Source: Chloroflexota bacterium (GTDB taxonomy: Bacteria > Chloroflexota > Anaerolineae > UBA4142). Taken from it: a stretch of 43,822 nucleotides of DNA. The translations under genes and the position numbers were made by a program. Below are positions 7,830 to 15,491 of the stretch, in pieces. Under the pieces are notes generated by a model. The model worked only from the letters and a program-made list of their open reading frames with translations, was not told the origin of the DNA and searched no databases. Location of the stretch: NCBI GenBank assembly GCA_016208315.1, contig JACQYF010000179.1, positions 1-43,822 of the forward strand, read 5' to 3'. Position 1 is the stretch's first letter. Every line of letters starts with the position of its first letter.

Positions 7830-8063
7830 ATGTTGCGCGAGTACGCTGTGAACGTGGCCGTGGTGGTAGGATTAGCGATTATCGTATCGCTGTCTTGGGT
7901 TGGTTCTCCGGCGAACGCCGGATGGAGCCGGTTCATCGGGTCGGTCGTCTTTTATGCCGGCATCGAAATGATGCTGTGGTTCATAACACACCCATTGATC
8001 CAGGAGCGTCGCTTACTCTCCTTCCAGAGGTCGCGTGGCCGTAAGAATTTGCCTCCTGAATAA
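7830..8063 (+). CDS. Small membrane protein of unknown function
   Basis: 77 residues from ATG 7830, which follows GAGGTGA (7815-7821) by 8 bases. An upstream in-frame ATG at 7764 lies inside the terminator stem and is unlikely. Two hydrophobic helices are visible (about residues 6-22 and 35-53), joined by a short loop with a GSPANAGWS stretch. The C-terminus is basic (RSRGRKN). I do not recognise a family. It is the only candidate gene behind the promoter at 7611, and a 27-base-pair hairpin follows it. Confidence 0.55.
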   Translation: MLREYAVNVAVVVGLAIIVSLSWVGSPANAGWSRFIGSVVFYAGIEMMLWFITHPLIQERRLLSFQRSRGRKNLPPE

Positions 8064-8103
8064 GACACACTCCCTGGTTCAAAACCCCTCGCCGGGTTTC
8101 GAA

Positions 8104-8160
8104 GGCTAGGAAACGGATAAGCGGATGGGCGCAGCCCATCCGCTTATCCGTTTCCTGGCC
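8104..8160. repeat. Very strong hairpin (27 bp stem) between a small membrane-protein gene and iclR
   Basis: A perfect 23-base inverted repeat (8108-8130 with 8134-8156) has a 3-base loop. Three more pairs lie beyond one T-G step (8104-8106 with 8158-8160). The stem includes the self-complementary join GGGC-GCA-GCCC. No T-run follows, so an intrinsic terminator is not clear. Placement before iclR also allows a regulatory role. Confidence 0.7.
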
Positions 8161-8302
8161 GTGTCGAATTACGACCAAATTGAACATTGACGCACGTGTG
8201 AAATGGTGGTACTTTGACTCACGAAGACGAAATTATCGTATTCAATTCCTCTCGTACAGTTTAGTCGTACCCTGTGCGATTCTGTCAAACAAAGGGCCGG
8301 CA

Positions 8303-9082
8303 ATGCCGCATTCGACCAAGACGATCGGTTCGCTCCAACGTGCGATTGACATCCTCAACCTGTTCGACAGTCAAACCCCTGAATTGGGTACGACCGACAT
8401 CGCCAAGTCTCTTGGGCTGCACAAGAGCACCGTGGCGAGTCTCATCTATACCCTCGAAGCCAACGGCTATCTCCGCCAAAACCCAAATACTCGAAAATAT
8501 CGTCTCGGCTTTCGTTTGGTCGAGCGGGCCTCCGCGATGCTTGAGCACGTCGAGATTCGCCAGGTCGCCTATCCATTTTTGCTCGAACTGCGGAACAAGT
8601 GGAACGAGACTGTGAATCTCGCGGTGCTTGACGGGCACGAAATCGTCTATGTCGAGCGTTTCTTGGGCACCAAAGCCCTGGGAATGCGCTCCGAGGTTGG
8701 CTATCGCGCGCCCGCGCACAGCACCGCGCTGGGGAAAGCGATCCTCGCCTGTTACCCGACGACCTACGCCCAGTCCCTCATCAAACAATTCGGCCTGGCC
8801 GCCGTCACGCCCAAGACCATCACCGACCCCGACCAGTTTTGCGCCGAACTCGAAAAAACGCGCGAGCAGGGTTTTTCGGTTGACGACGAAGAGAATGAAA
8901 TTGGGGGCCGCTGCGTGGCCGTTCCGATTTTCGATCACGCGGGCAAAGCGGTCGCGGCGGTCAGCATTTCCTCGCCGACCGCGCGTTTGCCGCTCGACCA
9001 GGTAGGCGAGGCCGGCGCGATGGTGCGCGACACGGCCCGGGCGATCTCGCGTAATCTCGGCTACGTGCCGCGGCCGTTTTAG
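8303..9082 (+). CDS. IclR-family transcriptional regulator
   Basis: 259 residues from ATG 8303. The N-terminal winged helix-turn-helix (about residues 8-65) includes SLQRAIDILNLF and the recognition region LHKSTVASLIYTLE. The IclR effector-binding domain follows (about 80-250), with GYRAPAHSTALGKA and the GFSVDDEENEIG segment typical of the family. A TTG at 8180 in the same frame would add 41 residues with no family match, so I reject it. Family members control catabolic operons and respond to small aromatic or sugar-acid ligands. It is directly upstream of the ABC importer and catabolic genes and probably controls them. TTGACG (8187) and TTGACT (8214) upstream are possible -35 elements without good -10 partners. 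Confidence 0.92.
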   Translation: MPHSTKTIGSLQRAIDILNLFDSQTPELGTTDIAKSLGLHKSTVASLIYTLEANGYLRQNPNTRKYRLGFRLVERASAMLEHVEIRQVAYPFLLELRNKWNETVNLAVLDGHEIVYVERFLGTKALGMRSEVGYRAPAHSTALGKAILACYPTTYAQSLIKQFGLAAVTPKTITDPDQFCAELEKTREQGFSVDDEENEIGGRCVAVPIFDHAGKAVAAVSISSPTARLPLDQVGEAGAMVRDTARAISRNLGYVPRPF

Positions 9083-9190
9083 TTGAAGAAGGAGGCGCCT
9101 ATCGGACATTGCCAGGCCCCCTGCACGGACATTGACGCAAGCTGGCCGTAGTACCCATTCCATCATTCCTGCGATACGAGGAGGTATCTG

Positions 9191-11335
9191 ATGTCCCTCA
9201 AGAAACTGACGCGCCGAGAATTTCTCTGGCTGTCAACCGTCTCCGCAACGAGCGCGATCATCGCGAGTTGCGCGCCCGCGCCCACGCCGGTCCCACCGCC
9301 CGCGCCCACGACCGCGCCCGTCGTTCAACCCACCGTCGCGCCGCCGACGGGGGCCCCCGCGGCGACCAAAGCCGCCGCCAAACTCGGCGACACGTTGGTC
9401 GGCAAGCTCGAAGGCCCCGCGATCATTCGCGAGACCGCGCAATTCCCCAAGACATTCAAGGAAGCGCCGATGCTCGCCGATCTGGTCAAAGCCGGCAAAC
9501 TGCCCGAAGTCGCCAAGCGATTGCCCGAATCCGCGGACCTCATGGTCGTCAAGCCGCTCAAAGAGATCGGCAAGTACGGCGGCAACTGGCGCCGTGCCTT
9601 CACCGGGCCCGCCGATCACGAGAACGGCAACCGCATCAACTCGGCCGACAAGGTGCTGCACTTTGACTACACCGGCAACAAGATCGTGCCTGCGCTCGCG
9701 AAGGATTGGAAAGTCAGCGACGACGGCAAGACCATCACCATCTACTTGCGCAAAGGCGCGAAATGGTCCGACGGCGCGCCGTTCACCGCGAACGATTTCA
9801 TGTTCTGGTACGAGGATGTCTATCTGAACAAGGCGCTCGTGGCCACGCCTTTCTTTGAATTCCAGATCAACGGCAAAGACGGCGTGATGAAAAAGGTGGA
9901 CGATTACACCGTCGCCTTTGAGTTCCCGGAAGCGTATCCCTACTTTGTCTACATCCTGGCCGGCAGCACCTCGATGGGCGCGGGCTTTGCGACGCGCGGC
10001 GGGTTCCAGACGAACGGCGGCGCTTACTGCCCCGGGCAATATCTCAAGCAGTTCCTGCCCAAGTACTCGTCCGAGGACGCGGCCAACGCCAAGGCCAAAG
10101 CCGCCGGGTTCGACAACTGGATCTCGTATTTCAAGAACCGGTACAGTTGGGCCCTCAATCCCGACTGCCCGACGATGACGCCGTGGAAGACCGTCTCGCC
10201 GATCAACACGCCCACTTGGGGCATGGAACGCAATCCGTACTTTTGGCAGGTGGACACAGAAGGCAATCAACTGCCGTACATTGACAAACTCACCATGACG
10301 CTCGCCGAGAACACCGAGGTCGCCAACCTGCGCGCGATCGCGGGCGAGTACGACAACCAGGAACGGCACATGGCGCTCGCCAAGCTCCCCGTGTTCCTGG
10401 AGAACGCGGCGAAAGGCAACTACACCGTTCACCTCGACCCCGCGTTCAACGGCTCGGACGTCGCGCTGCACATGGGCAACGCGTACGAAGGCGATGCCGA
10501 GATTTCCAAGTTGATCAAGAACAAGGATTTCCGCCACGCGCTTTCGCTCGGCATTGACCGCGACCAACTCAACGAAGCGTTCTGGCTCGGCGTCGGCGTT
10601 CCGGGTTCGACCGCTCCATCGCCTGACACCATCTACAGCCCCGGCGCAGAATGGAACAAAAAGTGGGCGACGCTCGATCTCAAGCAAGCCAACGATCTGC
10701 TCGACAAACTGGGCCTGGACAAAAAGGACGGCGAAGGTTTCCGCCTGCGCGCCGATGGCAAGGGCCGCTTGCGCCTCGAAATGATCACCGTCGGCGGCGC
10801 GTTCGTGCCGTACACGCAGATCGGCGAAATGATCAAGCAGCACTGGAAAAAGATCGGCATTGACGTGGACGTCAAAGAGACCGAGCGCAACCTCGCGTTT
10901 GGCAAGACCGCGAACAACGAGCAGCAGATCATTCTCTGGGCGAACGACGGCTCGGAGATGCTCTATCTCTTTGCGCGCCACGCGCTGCCGGTGGACACGG
11001 CGGAAAGCCACATGGGTATGGCGTTTGCCCAGTGGTATGCCAGCGGCGGAACCAAGGGCAAAAAGCCGGACGATCCCGAAATGATTCGCGCCTTCGATCT
11101 GTTCCGCAAGGCGTTCGGCCAGAAGGAAGCCGACCAGATCGCCGCGGCCAAGGAAATTTGGAAGATCATCGTCGAACAACAATGGAGCATTGGCACGGTC
11201 GGTCAATCGCCGGCGTTCATGGGTGTGCGCCTCGTCAAGAATAACATGGGCAACGTTCCCGAACGACAGGTGAACGCGCAGCACGCCCGCACGCCGTACA
11301 CCGCCGGTCCGGCAACGTTCTTCTTCAAGTCGTAG
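9191..11335 (+). CDS. ABC transporter substrate-binding lipoprotein, family 5 (peptide/oligosaccharide type)
   Basis: A 714-residue extracellular binding protein. The signal region carries a twin-arginine-like motif (R8-R9-E-F-L) and a lipobox ending at Cys27, followed by a Pro/Thr/Ala-rich linker of about 40 residues. The mature protein has the family 5 core (AKDWKVSDDGKTITIYLRKG, WSDGAPFTANDFMF) and is longer than DppA/OppA, like the large Chloroflexota members. A strong GAGGAGG site precedes ATG 9191. The two permeases and, after an interruption, two ATPases follow. The ligand is probably an oligosaccharide or sugar acid rather than a peptide, given the downstream catabolic genes (inference). 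A hairpin-rich repeat follows the gene. Confidence 0.93.
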   Translation: MSLKKLTRREFLWLSTVSATSAIIASCAPAPTPVPPPAPTTAPVVQPTVAPPTGAPAATKAAAKLGDTLVGKLEGPAIIRETAQFPKTFKEAPMLADLVKAGKLPEVAKRLPESADLMVVKPLKEIGKYGGNWRRAFTGPADHENGNRINSADKVLHFDYTGNKIVPALAKDWKVSDDGKTITIYLRKGAKWSDGAPFTANDFMFWYEDVYLNKALVATPFFEFQINGKDGVMKKVDDYTVAFEFPEAYPYFVYILAGSTSMGAGFATRGGFQTNGGAYCPGQYLKQFLPKYSSEDAANAKAKAAGFDNWISYFKNRYSWALNPDCPTMTPWKTVSPINTPTWGMERNPYFWQVDTEGNQLPYIDKLTMTLAENTEVANLRAIAGEYDNQERHMALAKLPVFLENAAKGNYTVHLDPAFNGSDVALHMGNAYEGDAEISKLIKNKDFRHALSLGIDRDQLNEAFWLGVGVPGSTAPSPDTIYSPGAEWNKKWATLDLKQANDLLDKLGLDKKDGEGFRLRADGKGRLRLEMITVGGAFVPYTQIGEMIKQHWKKIGIDVDVKETERNLAFGKTANNEQQIILWANDGSEMLYLFARHALPVDTAESHMGMAFAQWYASGGTKGKKPDDPEMIRAFDLFRKAFGQKEADQIAAAKEIWKIIVEQQWSIGTVGQSPAFMGVRLVKNNMGNVPERQVNAQHARTPYTAGPATFFFKS

Positions 11336-11348
11336 AACCCCTACCACC

Positions 11349-11512
11349 CCCACCCTAACCCTCCCCCGTTCACAAAAACCGTGAACAGGGGAGGGAACTG
11401 CTCCCTTCCCCTGTTCGGCGGTTTTCCGAACAGGGGAGGGAACTGCTCCCTTCCCCTGTTCGGCGGTTTTCCGAACGGGGGAAGGGCCGGGGATGGGGGT
11501 TAGGGTGGGGGT
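11349..11512. repeat. Tandem 45-base palindromic repeats between the binding-protein and permease genes
   Basis: Two direct copies of a 45-base unit (11383-11427 and 11428-11472) and the start of a third. Each unit contains complementary blocks (GGGGAGGGAA and TTCCC-CTGTTC types) that can fold. The cluster is framed by CCCCACCCTAACCC near 11349-11362 and its complement GGGTTAGGGTGGGG at 11497-11510. It fills almost the entire gap between the binding-protein stop and permease ATG 11526, leaving little room for a ribosome site. Confidence 0.75.
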
Positions 11513-11525
11513 CGAGGCAATTTCT

Positions 11526-12515
11526 ATGATCGCTTACATCGTTCGTCGTTTTCTGTTAGCCATTCTCACCATTTGGGCCATTACCGTTCTCTCGTTCCTC
11601 ATCATCCAACTGCCGCCCGGCGATTTCGTGACCGCGTACGCCGCGACGATGTCTTCCGGTGGCGCCGGCATTACGGAAGGTGAGATGCAAGCGCTGCGCG
11701 AACAGTACGGCATTGACCAACCCATGTACATTCAATACTTGAAATGGATGGGCTTGATCGCGCAGGGCAACTTTGGCATGGCAATCGAATATACACGCCC
11801 GGTGCTCGACGTAATTGGCGACCGGCTCATATTGACGATTGTCATTTCACTCGCCGCTATCGTCTTCACCTGGGTGCTGGCGCTGCCGATCGGGATTTAT
11901 TCGGCGGTCAAACGCTATTCTTTCCTTGACTATGTTTTCACTTTTGTCGGCTTTATCGGCCTGGCGATTCCCGGCTTTATGCTTGCGCTCATCGTGATGT
12001 ACATCGGCTTTTCGCAATTCGGTTTGAGCGTGGGTGGGCTGTTTTCGGCGGAATATGCCGAAGCGCCGTGGAGTTGGGAACGCGCGTGGGACCTGATTCA
12101 GCACTTGCCCGTTCCGGCGGTTGTGCTCGGCGTCGCAGGCACCGCGCAAATGATTCGCATCATGCGCTCGAATTTGCTGGATGAATTACGCAAGCCCTAC
12201 GTGATGACGGCGCGCGCGCGTGGGCTGGCCGAGACGCGCGTGATCATGAAGTATCCGGTGCGCGTCGCGCTCAATCCGTTCATTAGCACGATCGGCTATT
12301 TGCTGCCCTACGTCGTCTCCGGCAGTATCATCGTCTCGCTCGTATTGAGCTTGCCGACCGTCGGCCCGCTGTTGCTCAAATCGCTGATCGCGCAAGACAT
12401 GTTCCTCGCCGGGACGATTGTCTTGATGCTGGGCGTGCTCACCGTCATCGGCACGTTCATTTCCGATCTGCTACTGATGTGGGTTGATCCGCGCATTCGC
12501 TTGGGGAGACAGTAA
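11526..12515 (+). CDS. ABC transporter permease, DppB/OppB family
   Basis: The first membrane subunit of the family 5 importer, about 329 residues. It starts at ATG 11526 with MIAYIVRRFLLAILTIW, the classic DppB opening (TM1). An upstream GTG-type start at 11493 would translate part of the repeat and is rejected. About six helices are predicted. The EAA-loop segment is recognisable near residues 215-235 (YVMTARARGLAE), where the ATPase docks. TAA overlaps the next gene's ATG by one base (TAATG at 12513-12517), so the two permeases are translationally coupled. Confidence 0.93.
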   Translation: MIAYIVRRFLLAILTIWAITVLSFLIIQLPPGDFVTAYAATMSSGGAGITEGEMQALREQYGIDQPMYIQYLKWMGLIAQGNFGMAIEYTRPVLDVIGDRLILTIVISLAAIVFTWVLALPIGIYSAVKRYSFLDYVFTFVGFIGLAIPGFMLALIVMYIGFSQFGLSVGGLFSAEYAEAPWSWERAWDLIQHLPVPAVVLGVAGTAQMIRIMRSNLLDELRKPYVMTARARGLAETRVIMKYPVRVALNPFISTIGYLLPYVVSGSIIVSLVLSLPTVGPLLLKSLIAQDMFLAGTIVLMLGVLTVIGTFISDLLLMWVDPRIRLGRQ

Positions 12516-13648
12516 TGGCGGAAGCGACGCTTGCTCGGCAAGCCGTGACGAAACCGGACGCCGAAGAGAAAATCGCCGTTGCGACGCAATGGCAATTGAT
12601 GTGGTGGCGCTTTCGCAAGCACCGCCTCGCGATGATCGGCGCGGTGGTGTTGATCGTGTTCTACTTCGTCGTCGCCGCGGTGGACTTTTTGGCCTACGTG
12701 GACCCGAACGAGTCGGAAGCGCAGCGTTCGTTGGTCGCGCCCCAGCCGATCCATTGGTTCGACGAAGGCCAGTTCGCGCCCTACGTGTATCCGCTCAAAG
12801 GCACGCGCGACCCCAAGACGTTCAAGCGTGTCTACGTGCCCGACGAGACCACCAAGGTTCCCATCCAATTCTTCACGCCGGGATTCGAATACAAGTTTCT
12901 GGGCATTTTCAAGACGAACCTTCACCTCATCGGCGTCGCGGGGGCCAAGCCCGAGGAATCGCTTTTCTTGCTGGGCACGGATTTGCAGGGCCGCGACCTG
13001 TGGTCACGATTGATCTACGGCTCGCAGACCTCGCTGACGATTGGGTTGGTGAGCGTCGCGCTCAGTTTGTTGTTGGGTGTCATGCTCGGCGGCATTTCCG
13101 GCTATTACGGCGGCATCCTCGACACCGTCGTTCAACGCATCATCGAAATCCTGCGCTCGATTCCGACGATCCCGTTATGGATGGGTCTCACCGCCGCGCT
13201 GCCAAACGATTGGAGCGTCACGCAAGTTTACTTTGCGATCACGATCATCATCTCTCTGATCGGCTGGACGGAACTCGCGCGCGTGGTGCGCGGCCGCTTT
13301 TTATCGCTGCGGCAGGAGGATTTCGTGATGGCCGCGCAGTTGCTGGGTTGCAGCAAAGCCCGCATCATCTTCCGCCACATGGTGCCGTCGTTCATCAGCC
13401 ACATTATCGCCGCGACTACGCTGGCAATTCCCGCGATGATCATCAGCGAAACCTCGTTGAGTTTTCTCGGTCTCGGCTTGCGTCCGCCCGCGATCAGTTG
13501 GGGCGTGCTGCTCCAAGACGCGCAAAACATCCAGGCCCTGGCAATTTCGCCGTGGCTGCTCATCCCGTCCGTCCCGGTCATCATCGCCGTGCTCGCCTTC
13601 AACTTTATGGGCGACGGGTTGCGCGACGCGGCGGACCCGTATGGATAG
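12515..13648 (+). CDS. ABC transporter permease, DppC/OppC family
   Basis: The second membrane subunit, 377 residues, coupled to dppB-type by a one-base overlap. The N-terminus has a cytoplasmic stretch and TM1 (AMIGAVVLIVFYFVVAAVDF). A large external loop of about 130 residues follows before LGTDLQGRDLWSRLIYG, the DppC signature. Longer loops of this kind are common in the Chloroflexota-type subfamily. The EAA loop is FVMAAQLLGCSKARIIFRHM. The usual ATPase genes do not come next: a foreign-looking block intervenes before 16372. Confidence 0.93.
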   Translation: MAEATLARQAVTKPDAEEKIAVATQWQLMWWRFRKHRLAMIGAVVLIVFYFVVAAVDFLAYVDPNESEAQRSLVAPQPIHWFDEGQFAPYVYPLKGTRDPKTFKRVYVPDETTKVPIQFFTPGFEYKFLGIFKTNLHLIGVAGAKPEESLFLLGTDLQGRDLWSRLIYGSQTSLTIGLVSVALSLLLGVMLGGISGYYGGILDTVVQRIIEILRSIPTIPLWMGLTAALPNDWSVTQVYFAITIIISLIGWTELARVVRGRFLSLRQEDFVMAAQLLGCSKARIIFRHMVPSFISHIIAATTLAIPAMIISETSLSFLGLGLRPPAISWGVLLQDAQNIQALAISPWLLIPSVPVIIAVLAFNFMGDGLRDAADPYG

Positions 13649-13687
13649 GCGGTCAGCCGCTCGTAGCAGGTACGACCAGGAGTTTGT

Positions 13688-14221
13688 ATGGTAGAGGTCC
13701 ATTTTCAGCAAGTAGAAAGCAAGGCCCAGAAGGAGCAAGCCGGTACTCTCATTCGTGAATATCTGGATTGGCTGCATGAGCGCGTCAAGCACGATTACGG
13801 GATCGCATTCGACGTCAATGCGATGGTCGAATCTGATTTGTCAGACCCACGCAAGTTTCGCCCTCCCGAGGGGCGATTCTATCTCGCCCAGTACGATAAC
13901 ACCATCGCCGGTGTCGGTTGTCTGAAGAAGCTGGCGGAGGGTGTAGGGGAGGTCCAGCGTATGTATGTCCTTCCGGCGTTCCGAGGAAAGGGCATTGGCC
14001 GTGCTATCGTTGACCGTCTGGTGGCCGAGGCTCGGCTAATCGGGTATTGCCAACTGAAGCTTGAGAGTTTAGTATTCCTCCACGAGGCGCATTCACTCTA
14101 CAAATCCGTCGGGTTCCGAGACATCGAAAGATACACTGACAACAGTATGGAAGCCTACCAGGCCAAGGCCCAGCTTGATCGGTACTACTCCATAACAATC
14201 TTCATGGAGATGAACCTGTAA
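13688..14221 (+). CDS. GNAT-family N-acetyltransferase, probable gene-cassette gene
   Basis: 177 residues starting at ATG 13688 after AGGAG. The acetyl-CoA site is seen in motif A (MYVLPAFRGKGIG) with the R/Q-x-x-G-x-G/A pattern RGKGIG, followed by a helix, and motif B (LYKSVGFRDI). Family members acetylate amines on antibiotics, peptides or small metabolites. The substrate is unknown here. The gene ends 20 bases before an integron-type attC site (14241-14312) in the expected orientation, so gene and site together look like a cassette. It interrupts the ABC importer operon and has no evident link to sugar metabolism. Confidence 0.85.
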   Translation: MVEVHFQQVESKAQKEQAGTLIREYLDWLHERVKHDYGIAFDVNAMVESDLSDPRKFRPPEGRFYLAQYDNTIAGVGCLKKLAEGVGEVQRMYVLPAFRGKGIGRAIVDRLVAEARLIGYCQLKLESLVFLHEAHSLYKSVGFRDIERYTDNSMEAYQAKAQLDRYYSITIFMEMNL

Positions 14222-14240
14222 GTCCCAAGCGCCGGAGGCG

Positions 14241-14312
14241 GCCTAACAACGGTTTCCAGCCGGATCGCGTTCCGCTTCGCTTCACGCGAGCGGCTGAAAC
14301 CTGGCGTTGGGC
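14241..14312 (+). mobile_element. Integron attC recombination site
   Basis: A 72-base site with outer boxes GCCTAAC (14241-14247) and GTTGGGC (14306-14312), which are complementary except for a G-T step. Inner arms GGTTTCCAGCCG (14251-14262) and CGGCTGAAACC (14291-14301) pair perfectly except for one unpaired C. That single extrahelical base is a hallmark of attC sites. A smaller hairpin (CGCGT with ACGCG) caps the structure. It follows the GNAT gene in the standard cassette orientation. No integrase or attI is in this window. Confidence 0.8.
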
Positions 14313-14320
14313 GGCTTCGC

Positions 14321-14356
14321 ATGAAGAAATACGATAAAACACTGCAAGAAGACTGA
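14321..14356 (+). CDS. Possible 11-residue leader peptide after attC
   Basis: ATG 14321 to TGA 14356 encodes MKKYDKTLQED. It starts 8 bases after the attC end, where cassette genes usually begin, and its stop is 18 bases before the Imm5-like start. Its codon use is A+T-rich like the next gene. There is no protein-level support, so it could be chance. Confidence 0.25.
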   Translation: MKKYDKTLQED

Positions 14357-14374
14357 GAAGATTTCTAAAAAAGC

Positions 14375-14881
14375 ATGAATAAATCTACCTATAAAAAATA
14401 TAGCAGAGAAGATCAGAGAGCACTGGCAACCTGGGCTGCAAACTGTGCCGAACGAGTGCTTTCGTTTTTCGAAAAGGCATATCCTAAAGACGACCGACCC
14501 CGCAAAGCAATCGAAGTATGCCGAACTTGGGTTCGCACAGGCGTGTTTAGGATGGCTGATATACGCGGGGCTTCTCTTGCGGCTCATGCCGCTGCGCGTG
14601 ACGCAAAAGAAAATGAGGCCGCTTGTTTTGCCGCGCATGCCGCAGGTCAGGCGGTGGCGACTGCGCATGTTCCTCAACACGCCTACGGTAGCGCTTATTA
14701 TGCTCTAAAAGCCATCGTGTCAATTGACCCTGCGAATGCCGAGGCGAAAACCGGCAAAGAACGCAGTTGGCAATCACGACGTATTCCAGAAAACTTGAGG
14801 GAAGAGATTATGAGAAGAATAATAATTCAGAAAAATGGCAAGCGGGTTATTGTCAAAATACAAAAAGGCGAGGGCTTTTAA
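14375..14881 (+). CDS. Imm5-like putative immunity protein
   Basis: 168 residues, soluble and Ala/His-rich. The pattern AAWALNCAERVL-like (WAANCAERVLSFFE), KDDRPRKAIEVCRTWVR, ASLAAHAAARDAKEN and AAGQAVATAHVPQHAYGSAYYALKA matches the Imm5-like family of putative immunity proteins, often seen in integron cassettes and polymorphic-toxin loci. No toxin gene is next to it. ATG 14375 has a weak upstream site. Base composition in and around it is more A+T-rich than the neighbouring operon, consistent with transfer. Family recognition is from memory of the motif pattern. The immunity role is a family prediction and has not been shown for this gene. Confidence 0.65.
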   Translation: MNKSTYKKYSREDQRALATWAANCAERVLSFFEKAYPKDDRPRKAIEVCRTWVRTGVFRMADIRGASLAAHAAARDAKENEAACFAAHAAGQAVATAHVPQHAYGSAYYALKAIVSIDPANAEAKTGKERSWQSRRIPENLREEIMRRIIIQKNGKRVIVKIQKGEGF

Positions 14882-15487
14882 TCAACGAACAGCATTGTCT
14901 TTCTCGTAATCCGTGCTCTTGATCGGGCACGAGTTTCGATCCTGACCGTCGCCCTGACGTATTTTATTGCCGTTGTCGTCGGCATCGTCATGGTACATGC
15001 CGGGAATGTATTTGCGATTACCTATCGAGATAATATCGTCTCCACGGCCCAATCCAGTCCGATCATTATCGCATTTCGCCAAAATGATCGCCTCGGAGCC
15101 GCTGTTCTTGATTTTGGGGGTAATCTCTTCAGTGCCTTCGGCACTACGCTCGGCGGCTTGGGCGATATTGCGCCGTACCCGATTATTGCCTATCGTGGCT
15201 GGATTGGAGGAATTGTCTCCATCAATAGTTCGCATGTTAGCCGATTGGCCGATCCACCGGAAGCTGTGTATTACCTGACTACGCTCGTGTTGCAGTTAAT
15301 ACCTTACACGTTGTCGGGTGGCGCAGGGGTAAATCTGGGTCTAGCGTTTATCAGGCCGAAATCCTGTTATCAGGGAGGAAAATGGCTGGGGATACCGAAA
15401 GAAGCCATACGTGACGTCCTTTGGATATATCTCCTCGTAGTCCCGTTATTTCTGCTGGCATCGGTTTGGGAATTCTTCATGCGGTGA
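14882..15487 (+). pseudogene. SpoIIM-like (DUF95) membrane protein lacking a start codon
   Basis: The frame is open from the base after the Imm5-like TAA (14879-14881) to TGA 15487. Hydrophobic segments run from about 14936 (VSILTVALTYFIAVVVGIV), then VLDFGGNLFSAFGTTLGGLG, LQLIPYTLSGGAGVNLG and WIYLLVVPLFLLASVWEFF. The order and the SGGAGVNLG motif fit the SpoIIM/stage II sporulation M family. The first in-frame ATG is 14990, inside the first helix, and no ATG, GTG or TTG lies upstream. The likely reading is that the 5' end was lost when the cassette block inserted. A start at ATT 14894 is an unlikely alternative. The call for the family is moderate. Confidence 0.5.
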
Positions 15488-15491
15488 AATT

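Noticed and set aside
9233..11353. Very long (706-residue) minus-strand open frame opposite the binding-protein gene
   Set aside because: It mirrors the + strand binding-protein gene almost exactly. High G+C third positions create long antisense frames, and the translation has no family motifs.
11383..11472. 45-base repeats as a CRISPR array
   Set aside because: Copies are directly adjacent with no spacers.
12484..13758. 424-residue + strand frame overlapping the second permease
   Set aside because: Shadow of the permease gene at 12515-13648. The permease frame has clear family motifs and this one is Arg/Ala/His-rich with none.
13649..15491. Integron integrase or attI near the cassette
   Set aside because: No tyrosine-recombinase motifs in this block, and no second attC-like site that I could recognise.
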